Origin: an uncultured Lachnospiraceae bacterium
GTDB lineage: Bacteria > Bacillota > Clostridia > Lachnospirales > Lachnospiraceae
Length of the DNA: 9,776 nucleotides
Direction of reading: 5' to 3'
NCBI GenBank assembly: GCA_945787485.1
Contig: CALZHV010000073.1
Span: 1-9,776, forward strand
Shown here: one piece after another, positions 1 through 6,377 of the stretch
Layout of the letters: each line of letters begins with the position of its first letter
Position numbering within the stretch: position 1 is the stretch's first letter
Notes under the pieces: model-generated
Told to the model about the DNA's origin: nothing
Seen by the model: only the letters and a program-made list of their open reading frames with translations
Database searches by the model: none
Position numbers and translations under genes: made by a program

Positions 1-9
1 TATGATCAT
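1..9 (-). CDS. Probable start of a downstream gene (first three codons only)
   Basis: Four bases after the TGA stop of the PAS-type gene, an ATG is preceded by a GAGGTG-like ribosome binding site that overlaps the end of that gene. The frame then stays open (Met-Ile-Ile) to the window edge. The tight spacing suggests translational coupling with the PAS gene. If the PAS protein is a sensor module, this gene could carry its effector. The product cannot be identified from three codons. Confidence 0.4.
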
Positions 10-13
10 AACT

Positions 14-538
14 TCACCTCATAATCATTAAAATTGTAACATCATTAAATTTTTGAATCTTTTCCCTATGTTTTTCATCGACCAAAAGATTTGTAAACAG
101 GTCCAAAGCCTCTTTTGCATTTCCGGTTTTTCCAATTACCTTAGTAACGTTAGGCAAAGTTTTGATCTCAAGGAACTGATTATTCACAAGATCTATTTTA
201 TGTACGCTGTAAAACAGGACACTTAGTGCATGAACAATTTCCAAAGTGTCATAATTTCTTGCCGGATGACATACAACTGCATACTTATTGTCTCCGATAT
301 CAGAAAAAATCGCTTCAACAAATCCACCATAAAACGGATCATAATACATAGGAATGCCTGTTTTGGAATTACCTGCCAAAGGGCAGTGAAGACAAGGGGA
401 TTCCCTGTTCATTGTTGCCTTATAACAGTAATCTCCTTCTTTTATTCCTTTGTATCTTTCTCTTACAGTATCATTAAACGAAACTAATTTATAATTATTA
501 TCTATAATATAAAAATCGTTTTCTAATTTAAAATTCAT
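14..538 (-). CDS. Short PAS-type sensor protein with a Cys-rich motif
   Basis: I read this as a free-standing PAS-like sensory domain of 174 residues. The N-terminus has the PAS-type pattern of an aromatic-rich strand followed by a phrase like LVSFNDTVRERY. After it comes a cysteine motif, C38-Y-K and then P-C49-x-x-C52-P, which recurs in many bacterial PAS domains fused to kinases or GGDEF domains. The segment near the C-terminus (FNDVTIL) resembles the point where such Lachnospiraceae sensors continue into an output domain, but here a TGA stop follows. The protein is therefore a lone sensor, half of a split sensor, or a truncated remnant. I chose ATG 538 because GGGGGA lies about 4 bases upstream. 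An ATG at 559 overlaps the previous stop as TAATG and would add seven residues that merely encode that ribosome binding site. It is the third gene of the rubrerythrin run. Ligand and partner are unknown. Confidence 0.65.
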   Translation of the reverse strand: MNFKLENDFYIIDNNYKLVSFNDTVRERYKGIKEGDYCYKATMNRESPCLHCPLAGNSKTGIPMYYDPFYGGFVEAIFSDIGDNKYAVVCHPARNYDTLEIVHALSVLFYSVHKIDLVNNQFLEIKTLPNVTKVIGKTGNAKEALDLFTNLLVDEKHREKIQKFNDVTILMIMR

Positions 539-558
539 TCTTTCCCCCGGGTACAGCA

Positions 559-975
559 TTACAAATCTTCTGCATCTATTACCCTTACATTATTATTTTT
601 AAGCATTGTTGCAAATATTCCACTTTCGTTAATTAATGTTCCCGAAAATGTTCCATCATATATTTGTTTAACCCCACAGCTTGGACTTCTTGATTGCAAG
701 ATAGCCAAGTCTATATTATTATCTGTTGCTATTTTAAATGCAATTTCTGCACCTTTTCGAAATTCTTTGTCAACAGATTTCCCTTCTCTATTTGTAACGG
801 TGTTTCCAACCAATTCTGCCGGTATACGGGGTGTAGTCAGTCCACCTAAAATCTCCGGACAAACACATATTACTTCATGCCCCTTGACGAAATCAGCAAC
901 CTTTGGGCTGTAATTATTACCGCCATTGTATTTACAATTTTCGCCAAGGAGGCACGAACTAACTAATATTTTCAT
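559..975 (-). CDS. DUF523 family protein (TudS-like, putative Fe-S thiouracil desulfidase)
   Basis: This 138-residue protein has the full length and hallmark motifs of the DUF523 family: an N-terminal SSCLLG-x-x-C segment (C8, C14), CPE-x-LGGL around C39, a P-R-x-P-A-E stretch at 49-54, and SRSPSCG at 95-101 (C100). In TudS, the characterised member of the family, three conserved cysteines hold a [4Fe-4S] cluster and the enzyme removes sulfur from thiouracil. C8, C39 and C100 are the likely equivalents here; the assignment of activity is inference. Only one base separates its ATG from the rubrerythrin stop, and no strong Shine-Dalgarno sits at normal spacing, so translation is probably coupled to rubrerythrin. 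Co-expression with an oxidative-stress protein would suit a protein carrying an oxygen-sensitive cluster. It is probably cytoplasmic, as no signal peptide or membrane segment is seen. Confidence 0.85.
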   Translation of the reverse strand: MKILVSSCLLGENCKYNGGNNYSPKVADFVKGHEVICVCPEILGGLTTPRIPAELVGNTVTNREGKSVDKEFRKGAEIAFKIATDNNIDLAILQSRSPSCGVKQIYDGTFSGTLINESGIFATMLKNNNVRVIDAEDL

Positions 976-976
976 A

Positions 977-1516
977 TTAATAATTTTCTTCTCTTAATTC
1001 AAAGAAGCTTTGTGGATGAGCACATACAGGACATACATCAGGAGCATTTGTTCCAACAACAATATGTCCGCAGTTTCTGCATTCCCAAACCTTAACTTCA
1101 CTCTTTGCAAATACTTCCTGCATTTCAATATTCTGGAGAAGCTTACGATATCTCTCTTCATGAGCCTTCTCGATAGCAGCTACTCCTCTGAACTTCTCAG
1201 CAAGCTCAGTAAAGCCTTCTGCCTCTGCAGTTTTTGCAAACTCCTCATACATATCAGTCCACTCATAATTTTCACCTTCTGCTGCAGCAGCAAGATTTTC
1301 CTTTGTATCTCCTATACCGTTAAGCTCTTTGAACCATAACTTTGCATGTTCTTTCTCATTATCTGCTGTTTTAAGGAATAAAGCAGCTATCTGCTCAAAT
1401 CCTTCTTTTTTTGCCTTTGATGCAAAATAAGTATATTTATTTCTTGCCTGTGATTCTCCTGCGAATGCAGCCTGAAGATTCTTTTCTGTCTGTGTTCCTG
1501 CGTATTTGTTTGCCAT
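977..1516 (-). CDS. rbr: Rubrerythrin
   Basis: Rubrerythrin is a cytoplasmic non-haem iron peroxidase that detoxifies hydrogen peroxide in anaerobes, taking electrons through rubredoxin or NAD(P)H oxidoreductases. The 179-residue protein has the classical order: a ferritin-like four-helix domain (about 1-138), then a C-terminal rubredoxin-like domain (about 141-179). Visible diiron ligands include E21, E54-x-x-H57 and E116-x-x-H119. The rubredoxin iron site is C146-x-x-C149 and C162-x-x-C165, with the typical V-W-x-C-R-N-C-G-H-I and C-P-V-C-A-H-P surroundings. Nothing is missing. ATG 1516 is supported by GGAGG about 9 bases upstream. It leads the run rbr - DUF523 - PAS protein. An AT-rich leader precedes it; I did not find a convincing PerR box, although PerR control is common for this gene. 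Confidence 0.96.
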   Translation of the reverse strand: MANKYAGTQTEKNLQAAFAGESQARNKYTYFASKAKKEGFEQIAALFLKTADNEKEHAKLWFKELNGIGDTKENLAAAAEGENYEWTDMYEEFAKTAEAEGFTELAEKFRGVAAIEKAHEERYRKLLQNIEMQEVFAKSEVKVWECRNCGHIVVGTNAPDVCPVCAHPQSFFELREENY

Positions 1517-1773
1517 AATAATTTCCTCCGATTTAATAATAATAATTATTACATATTCTTATTAATATTATATTTAACATTATATGAATTTTATATATAA
1601 CATTGTATAAATATGTATTTAAAATATTTTATCATAAAATTAATAATATTTACAGATAAAAGCATAATTTTTAAATTTAAAATTTTTTAATAATGTCAAT
1701 AAAATAATAACAAATATTTATTTTTAATATTTATTTGCTATTCTCCGGTGAAACCAGATATTTTTTCCTGACA
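1517..1773 (-). promoter_or_regulatory. AT-rich leader and promoter region of rubrerythrin
   Basis: This roughly 260-base gap holds no credible ORF and is extremely AT-rich. It contains a GGAGG ribosome binding site directly before rubrerythrin and a perfect TTGACA hexamer (complement of 1694-1699). No good -10 sits at 17 bases from it; TTTAAA lies at 18. A separate TATAAT (complement of 1579-1584) has only a poor -35. The promoter must lie here because a hairpin ends the upstream operon, but the exact start is not decidable by eye. Confidence 0.5.
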
Positions 1774-1814
1774 AACAAAGAAGACCACCGGTTAAACCGA
1801 TGGTCCTCTTTGTT
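1774..1814 (-). terminator. Long hairpin after the VWA gene, probable terminator
   Basis: The arms AACAAAGA / TCTTTGTT (8 bp), GACCA / TGGTC (5 bp) and CGG / CCG (3 bp) stack with single mismatches between them around a TTAAA loop. It begins 8 bases past the stop of the VWA gene. The run after it on the minus strand (TTTGTTTGTC, partly within the arm) is a weak U-tract. It is probably a rho-independent terminator, less probably an mRNA-stabilising or attenuating hairpin. Confidence 0.7.
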
Positions 1815-1821
1815 AACACTA

Positions 1822-3564
1822 TTACATTTCTGAAGAGAAAAGTCCTTTAATCTTATATATAACATCATCAGAATTTGCATTTATTGCTGCAGCCTCATTA
1901 ATACTTGAAAGATCTGCCAATGCATCTGCATCTGCACCATCACCATACGCTATTGTGTAAACAGGAATATTTAATGCATCTACCTCATTATATATATCTG
2001 AATAAGAATATCCAAGATTTGCCTGTCCGTCACTTAAAAGGAACAGCATAACCTTTGCATCCGGATTATCTTTTTTGGCATCTAAAAGCATTTTTGTTGC
2101 AACAACAATCGCATCATATGAAGCAGTGCCGCCTGTTGCATACAGATTTTCAACGGCTCCCTGGAAATATGCTCTCTGATTCAAATCAAACTTTGCTATA
2201 GGAAGATTTACTGTTACACTGTCGCTGTAGCTTACGAGACCCACACTTACGTTATCTCCGATATATTTTGCACCATTAATAAGTGACTGCTTAAGCTGAT
2301 TTATCGGTTCTCCGTCCATACTTCCGCTTACATCTGCCACAAATACCGCAATAATTTCTTTTCCTAAATCCTTGTTTTCTTTCCAAAGTGCCTGAGCATC
2401 AAGTATATCTTTGTTTGTAAATGCCTTCAAATCAACCTCAGCCTTGTAATCAAACTGATTGAAGCCATATTTTGTTGCAAGCTGCTGAGATTCATCGTTA
2501 AGACAATACTCAACAAATATATCAAGTGCTTCTCTTTCCTCATCAGAAATACCATCTACAGCATATATAGGATTATTATGCTCTACACCAAATGGAATAA
2601 AATTATAATTATCTTTTAATTCCTCATCATTTATGTATGTCTGATATTCCATAACCATTCCGTTTAATGCACCACTCTTAGCTGATTCTCTCATCTGAAG
2701 AGTTGTATAGGCAACATATGGAACATTTAACTGAAAATCTCTAAAGCCCTGAACTGCTTCATCACTTAAAATGTTTTTACTGTCATTTATGTACAATGTT
2801 GAAACAAGGAAATTAAGTCCTGTTGCACTGCTCAAAGGATTAGTATATCCCATCGATATTACATTATCTTCTGTTGCCTTAATGATGGTTTCCATTGTAA
2901 CTTCATCGTATTTGCTTTTTATTGTCTGCTCAATATCATCCGCTATAAGAATTCCTGCTACATTTTTAACTAATGTATCACTTACAAGCTCTATGTTACC
3001 GCCTCTTGCCGATGTAATACTTCCAAACAATTCGTTTGACGGAGTGTAAGCTGTAGGCTTATAAACACCTGAAACAATATAGTCAGAGCCGAGTCCTGAT
3101 GCCATAGGTCTTATATTTACACCTATTGTTTTGCCATCAGCTGTCTTGTAACCCGCCTTGTTAAATTCTGTTGCAACATCATTTAACCATCCATCCTGCT
3201 TATCACCCGACTTTTCTGATGTTGCAAATATCTCAATACTCACGTCTCCATAACCTGTTACGGAAAATGGATACTGGTCAATAGGAGGCACTTCACTTTC
3301 AAGCTCTGACTGTGAAATGTCTACTGATGCTTTAATAAGCTCTGCTTCTCCCGCACCAACTTCATAAGCCATATCTTCAATTGACTGTTCCGCCTCTCCT
3401 ACCGACATTGTAACATTTTCTCTATTGCTCTTTTTGTCAGTATCATTTTTATCATTTTTATTTAATGATACTATTGCAGTTGTGCCTATCACTAAAGCAG
3501 CTACAACCACAAACAATGCGAGTACAATAACGCTTATAATCTTTACTATCTTATTATTATCCAT
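1822..3564 (-). CDS. Membrane-anchored solute-binding-like and VWA domain protein
   Basis: This 580-residue protein has one N-terminal hydrophobic segment (about 6-34) with no lipobox or obvious signal-peptidase site, so it is probably a signal anchor with the body outside the membrane. A low-complexity acidic stretch (35-95) leads into a region (about 100-390) that resembles periplasmic substrate-binding proteins. The C-terminal von Willebrand factor A domain (about 400-580) has an intact metal-ion-dependent adhesion site: D411-x-S413-x-S415, T480 in GGTASYD, and D512 in LLSDG. VWA domains with such a site bind ligands through a divalent metal. I start at ATG 3564 because AAGGAG lies 6 bases upstream; a longer TTG start at 3582 would swallow that site. 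It follows the 372-residue membrane protein by 36 bases, in the same operon. The ligand is unknown. A surface assembly, sensing or binding role is inference. Confidence 0.85.
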   Translation of the reverse strand: MDNNKIVKIISVIVLALFVVVAALVIGTTAIVSLNKNDKNDTDKKSNRENVTMSVGEAEQSIEDMAYEVGAGEAELIKASVDISQSELESEVPPIDQYPFSVTGYGDVSIEIFATSEKSGDKQDGWLNDVATEFNKAGYKTADGKTIGVNIRPMASGLGSDYIVSGVYKPTAYTPSNELFGSITSARGGNIELVSDTLVKNVAGILIADDIEQTIKSKYDEVTMETIIKATEDNVISMGYTNPLSSATGLNFLVSTLYINDSKNILSDEAVQGFRDFQLNVPYVAYTTLQMRESAKSGALNGMVMEYQTYINDEELKDNYNFIPFGVEHNNPIYAVDGISDEEREALDIFVEYCLNDESQQLATKYGFNQFDYKAEVDLKAFTNKDILDAQALWKENKDLGKEIIAVFVADVSGSMDGEPINQLKQSLINGAKYIGDNVSVGLVSYSDSVTVNLPIAKFDLNQRAYFQGAVENLYATGGTASYDAIVVATKMLLDAKKDNPDAKVMLFLLSDGQANLGYSYSDIYNEVDALNIPVYTIAYGDGADADALADLSSINEAAAINANSDDVIYKIKGLFSSEM

Positions 3565-3600
3565 TTTGTTCTCCTTTTTCAAATTGAATACAAAAAACGA

Positions 3601-4719
3601 CTAATATTTGCTCATCATTTGAGTCAATTCATCATCCGTTGTATTATCATTTAAATTTTTAAGTGCCTGTATATAATCCTGTAGCGGCTCAAGATTGTTA
3701 TCTCCTGTGCTATCATTGATTCTTGACAGCTCTGTAGCAAGCTTCTCAAGTTCAATGGTAATTTTTTCATTCATGTTAGCTTTTTCTTCTATAAATCCAA
3801 CATGTGAATTGTATACTTCTACAGCTTCTTTTTTAAGCGCTTCGTCAACCGACAGATTATTATTTACATTTGTTGTATCAATAATATCAATACGTTTTAA
3901 AACTTTATTCAAATTAGAATAAAAGACACTTTTGTATTTATCGAGAATCACGTCAACCTCATCACAGTTCCGGTCCTCGCCAAAATTGTCATAAAGCATC
4001 TCTTTTATCTGTAATACTCTGTTTTCAATATCATTTATCTGTATAATAAAAGTATTTGTATATTTTTCCAGTCTTTTTGTCTGACCTTTGCTTCTAAGCT
4101 GTTTGTTATAGTGTTGAATATCCAAAATATGATCTAACTCTTTTACGGTTGTTTTTCCTAGCTCGACATTTTTCTCAAGATAAAAAACAATTTTATCTTC
4201 AAGCTTCTCTATCGAAGCTGTTTCTGAAGCGAAATTAATCAATGCTTTTTCAATTCCCGATACATCCTTACATTCTATGTTATCAATAAGTTCATTAATT
4301 CTATTATAATAATCATTATAATAGTAGCTTAACAGTTTAAGTGAAAGGCTTTCATTTTGGCTTTTTATATCGTTTTGTCTGGAATTCATTTTTATCTGAG
4401 TTGCCTTTTTCTCAATCTCACTTGTATAATCAACAAGGTATTTTGTCAATGGGGCAAATTTCTTTGACCTTCCGACAAACTGAAGATTTTTTATTACATC
4501 TGCAAAGCCTCTGTCTACACCCCTGTCCGGATCTTCCTTTTTTGTTACCGTTACAATCACAAGTAATATCATGACAATAAATGCCAAAACCACATAAAGC
4601 AGGCTTATTACACCTATCAACGCAAAAGGACTTGCTATCGTAAACGGTGCAGCAATCAGCACGATTAATGCGGATAATCCGAGCAGTATCTCTAATATTA
4701 ACAATGATTTTTTATTCAT
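3601..4719 (-). CDS. Unrecognised two-TM membrane protein with a long helical tail
   Basis: I do not recognise a family for this 372-residue protein. Two strongly hydrophobic segments (about 6-29 and 33-59) with a short turn form an N-terminal hairpin in the membrane. The positively charged start and the K-K-E-D-P-D following the second segment suggest that both ends are cytoplasmic. Residues 60-372 are charged, poor in glycine and proline, and rich in heptad-like Leu/Ile spacing, which predicts mostly helix and coiled coil. No catalytic motif is visible. AGAGGA lies 11 bases before the ATG, and a strong promoter lies just upstream, so this is the first gene of a two-gene operon with the solute-binding/VWA protein. 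The natural guess is a membrane-associated scaffold or partner of that protein, but nothing in the sequence proves this. Confidence 0.8.
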   Translation of the reverse strand: MNKKSLLILEILLGLSALIVLIAAPFTIASPFALIGVISLLYVVLAFIVMILLVIVTVTKKEDPDRGVDRGFADVIKNLQFVGRSKKFAPLTKYLVDYTSEIEKKATQIKMNSRQNDIKSQNESLSLKLLSYYYNDYYNRINELIDNIECKDVSGIEKALINFASETASIEKLEDKIVFYLEKNVELGKTTVKELDHILDIQHYNKQLRSKGQTKRLEKYTNTFIIQINDIENRVLQIKEMLYDNFGEDRNCDEVDVILDKYKSVFYSNLNKVLKRIDIIDTTNVNNNLSVDEALKKEAVEVYNSHVGFIEEKANMNEKITIELEKLATELSRINDSTGDNNLEPLQDYIQALKNLNDNTTDDELTQMMSKY

Positions 4720-4753
4720 TTATCTGCATTTCCTCTTTATAAATATATAGATA

Positions 4754-4782
4754 ATTATATTGTGAAAAGGTACATTTATCAA
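4754..4782 (-). promoter_or_regulatory. Sigma-70-type promoter of the VWA operon
   Basis: On the minus strand, TTGATA (4782-4777), a spacer of exactly 17 bases and a perfect TATAAT (4759-4754) form a near-consensus housekeeping promoter. The predicted start near 4747 gives a leader of about 28 bases before ATG 4719. Its position just past the truA stop shows that the VWA operon can be transcribed independently of truA. Confidence 0.8.
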
Positions 4783-4819
4783 CTGTTTTTTGTTATAGGC
4801 AGCCAAGCAGTATCAATTC

Positions 4820-5557
4820 TTAATACCACACCTCATCCAAAATTAACCCCTGCGCGGGTGCAAGATTGTTAAGTCTTCCTCTGTCTTTGTTTTCCAATAT
4901 GTCACAAAGCTCGCTACAACTCATTTTATGTAAACCAACATCAATTAAAGCACCTGTCATCAGTCTAACCATATGATATAAAAATCCGTTTCCTTCATAG
5001 CAAATAATAAGCTCATTTTCATCTTGGACAATATTAACCTTATATACCGTTCTTACAGTTGATTTTTTCATATGCTTATTATCGCAAAAAGCCTTAAAAT
5101 CATGCTCACCAACATATATATCAGCAGCTTTTCTCATGGCATCTATATCAAGCTTTTCAGGACAATGAAATGTATACTTTCTTGTAAACACGTTTTGTTT
5201 TTGCCCGTTATCAATTCTGTATATATATCTTTTTTTAGAGGCATATAATCTCGCATGGAATTTTTCATCCACTCTTTCAATACTTAGTACATTGATATCG
5301 TCCGGCAGATACTTATTTATATATTCTATCAATACATCTGTCCCATAATCTTCCCTCAATTTAAAATTCGCCACCTGTCCGTTTGCATGCACTCCTGCAT
5401 CAGTTCTTCCCGAACCATGTATTTCAACCTCATAACCGGCAAGCTTATATAATATATCCTCAAATTTTTTCTGTATTGTATTACCTGTATTCCCCTGCTT
5501 TTGCCAGCCACTGTACCTGCTGCCATCATATTGAATTGTTATTTTATAATTAAACAT
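4820..5557 (-). CDS. truA: tRNA pseudouridine(38-40) synthase TruA
   Basis: TruA converts uridines 38-40 in the anticodon arm of many tRNAs to pseudouridine in the cytoplasm. The 245-residue protein is full length for the family. It shows the N-terminal YDGSRYSGWQKQ motif (10-21), the catalytic motif GRTDAGVHA with the nucleophile D53, the FHAR-x-x-A-x-x-K-x-Y-x-Y-R-I stretch of the second half, a G-N-G-F-L-Y-H-M-V-R segment near 190-200, and the C-terminal APAQGL-x-L motif. ATG 5557 is the only sensible start: an upstream ATG in the leader hits a stop after six codons. The ribosome binding site is modest (GGTG, 5 bases away). A terminator for the acetyltransferase gene lies upstream, so truA needs its own promoter or read-through; no clear promoter is visible in the 60-base gap. 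In many Firmicutes truA sits with ecfT or ribosomal genes, which is not the case here. Confidence 0.97.
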   Translation of the reverse strand: MFNYKITIQYDGSRYSGWQKQGNTGNTIQKKFEDILYKLAGYEVEIHGSGRTDAGVHANGQVANFKLREDYGTDVLIEYINKYLPDDINVLSIERVDEKFHARLYASKKRYIYRIDNGQKQNVFTRKYTFHCPEKLDIDAMRKAADIYVGEHDFKAFCDNKHMKKSTVRTVYKVNIVQDENELIICYEGNGFLYHMVRLMTGALIDVGLHKMSCSELCDILENKDRGRLNNLAPAQGLILDEVWY

Positions 5558-5620
5558 ATTTCACCGCCATTTTCCTTATATATCTTTGCTTCCGACTCTT
5601 TTATGCTTATGTTATTTTGC

Positions 5621-5657
5621 AAAAATATAAGCCTACGAGATATCTCATAGGCTTATA
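5621..5657 (-). terminator. Rho-independent terminator of the acetyltransferase gene
   Basis: A 10-bp perfect stem (TATAAGCCTA / TAGGCTTATA) with a further GAG/CTC pairing inside starts 4 bases after the acetyltransferase stop. On the minus strand it is followed by TTTTT. This classical form makes the acetyltransferase a single-gene transcript and separates it from truA. Confidence 0.88.
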
Positions 5658-5661
5658 CTTA

Positions 5662-6210
5662 CTAAACTCTGTTGTCCTCTGTGTGAATCTTTGATGTATA
5701 AACGTGCTTGCTTTTTTGCTTTATCTCCTTGCACATGTTATACCATTTAAGTCCACACAAATCCGATTCTGATTCGCCTTTCAGCTCAAATCCAAGCTTC
5801 TCAAAGAAAGGAATCATCTCTTCCTTACAACAAACAATAATTCCTTTTCTTCCTTCTTTTTTAGCCACTTCGGAAAATCTATCCATAATCGCTCTTGCAT
5901 AACCTTTTCCTCTGTAATTTTTTCTTATGCTAAGACCAAAGATTGTCTGATAAGCTCCCGCCTCATTATGTAAACTGGCATCCTTATACATCTCATCTTT
6001 TACTATCTCACTATCTGTAACCATGCCGTTTACAAAACCAACTACCATTCCGGCATACTCAATTATATAAAAATGTTTTTGAAACTTAAGATATCTTTCT
6101 TCAAACTGTTCTTTTGTAGCAGCCTCTCCCGGCAATATACAATCCTTCTCTATCTCAACGATATCATCAAAATCATCTCTTCTTGCAAGTCTAACAATAT
6201 ACCAAGACAT
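5662..6210 (-). CDS. GNAT acetyltransferase, arylalkylamine N-acetyltransferase-like
   Basis: This 182-residue cytoplasmic enzyme is a GNAT-fold acetyl-CoA-dependent N-acetyltransferase. The CoA-binding motif A is R96-x-x-Y-R-G101-K-G103-Y-A, following the strand IFGLSI. The stretch C128-K-E-E-M-I-P-F-F-E-K-L-G-F aligns residue by residue with the arylalkylamine N-acetyltransferase (AANAT) motif CEDALVPFYxRFGF, and the loop around 66-90 also resembles that group. The residues used for catalysis by vertebrate AANAT are absent: the two His of the HLH strand correspond to T89 and F91, and the motif Tyr is F136. This matches the non-vertebrate AANAT type. The likely substrate is a small amine or polyamine, but it cannot be read from the sequence. 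ATG 6210 has AAGGGGGA 8 bases upstream. The gene stands alone between its own promoter region and a terminator. Confidence 0.88.
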   Translation of the reverse strand: MSWYIVRLARRDDFDDIVEIEKDCILPGEAATKEQFEERYLKFQKHFYIIEYAGMVVGFVNGMVTDSEIVKDEMYKDASLHNEAGAYQTIFGLSIRKNYRGKGYARAIMDRFSEVAKKEGRKGIIVCCKEEMIPFFEKLGFELKGESESDLCGLKWYNMCKEIKQKSKHVYTSKIHTEDNRV

Positions 6211-6272
6211 GATACAAGTCCCCCTTATATGCGTATTATTAAATAATCACTCTTACATAATAATATTACCTT

Positions 6273-6290
6273 TAGGTCTATACTAACCTA
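6273..6290. repeat. Inverted repeat around the acetyltransferase -10, possible operator
   Basis: TAGGT and ACCTA, separated by 8 bases, form an 18-bp interrupted palindrome. The proposed -10 hexamer of the acetyltransferase promoter lies between the two arms, so a protein bound here would block RNA polymerase. The arms are only 5 bp and no regulator gene is adjacent, so this is a candidate only. Confidence 0.35.
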
Positions 6291-6308
6291 TAATAATATA
6301 TTATGCAA
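6280..6308 (-). promoter_or_regulatory. Candidate promoter of the acetyltransferase gene
   Basis: TTGCAT (6308-6303), 17 bases and TAGTAT (6285-6280) give an acceptable sigma-70-type promoter, with a leader of about 63 bases before ATG 6210. An overlapping alternative, TTGTTT-N16-TATTAT, lies slightly upstream. The region is AT-rich, so either match could be chance. Confidence 0.45.
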
Positions 6309-6377
6309 CATATAAAACAAGACTTTTAAGGTTTGAAACTTTATTTTATTAATCCTTTGCTACTCTTTACTTAATAT

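Noticed and set aside
1..60. Frameshift joining the PAS gene to the next gene
   Set aside because: The stop is followed by a normal ribosome binding site and a new ATG in another frame. That layout reads as two genes, though a truncated sensor remains possible.
230..487. Plus-strand ORFs opposite real genes (for example 230-487, 1010-1339, 2771-3049, 7754-8155)
   Set aside because: They lie antisense to clearly recognisable genes, give low-complexity proteins without domain motifs and lack good ribosome binding sites.
1517..1740. PerR box before rubrerythrin
   Set aside because: Several AT-rich partial palindromes exist, but none matches the TTATAAT-N-ATTATAA form well enough against such a base composition.
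3565..3582. Longer N-terminus of the VWA protein from a TTG at 3582
   Set aside because: The extra codons encode the AAGGAG ribosome binding site of ATG 3564.
6311..6377. Terminator after the HEPN-Nudix gene
   Set aside because: Only 4-5 bp pairings were found, with no stable stem and no U-run, so termination here cannot be claimed.
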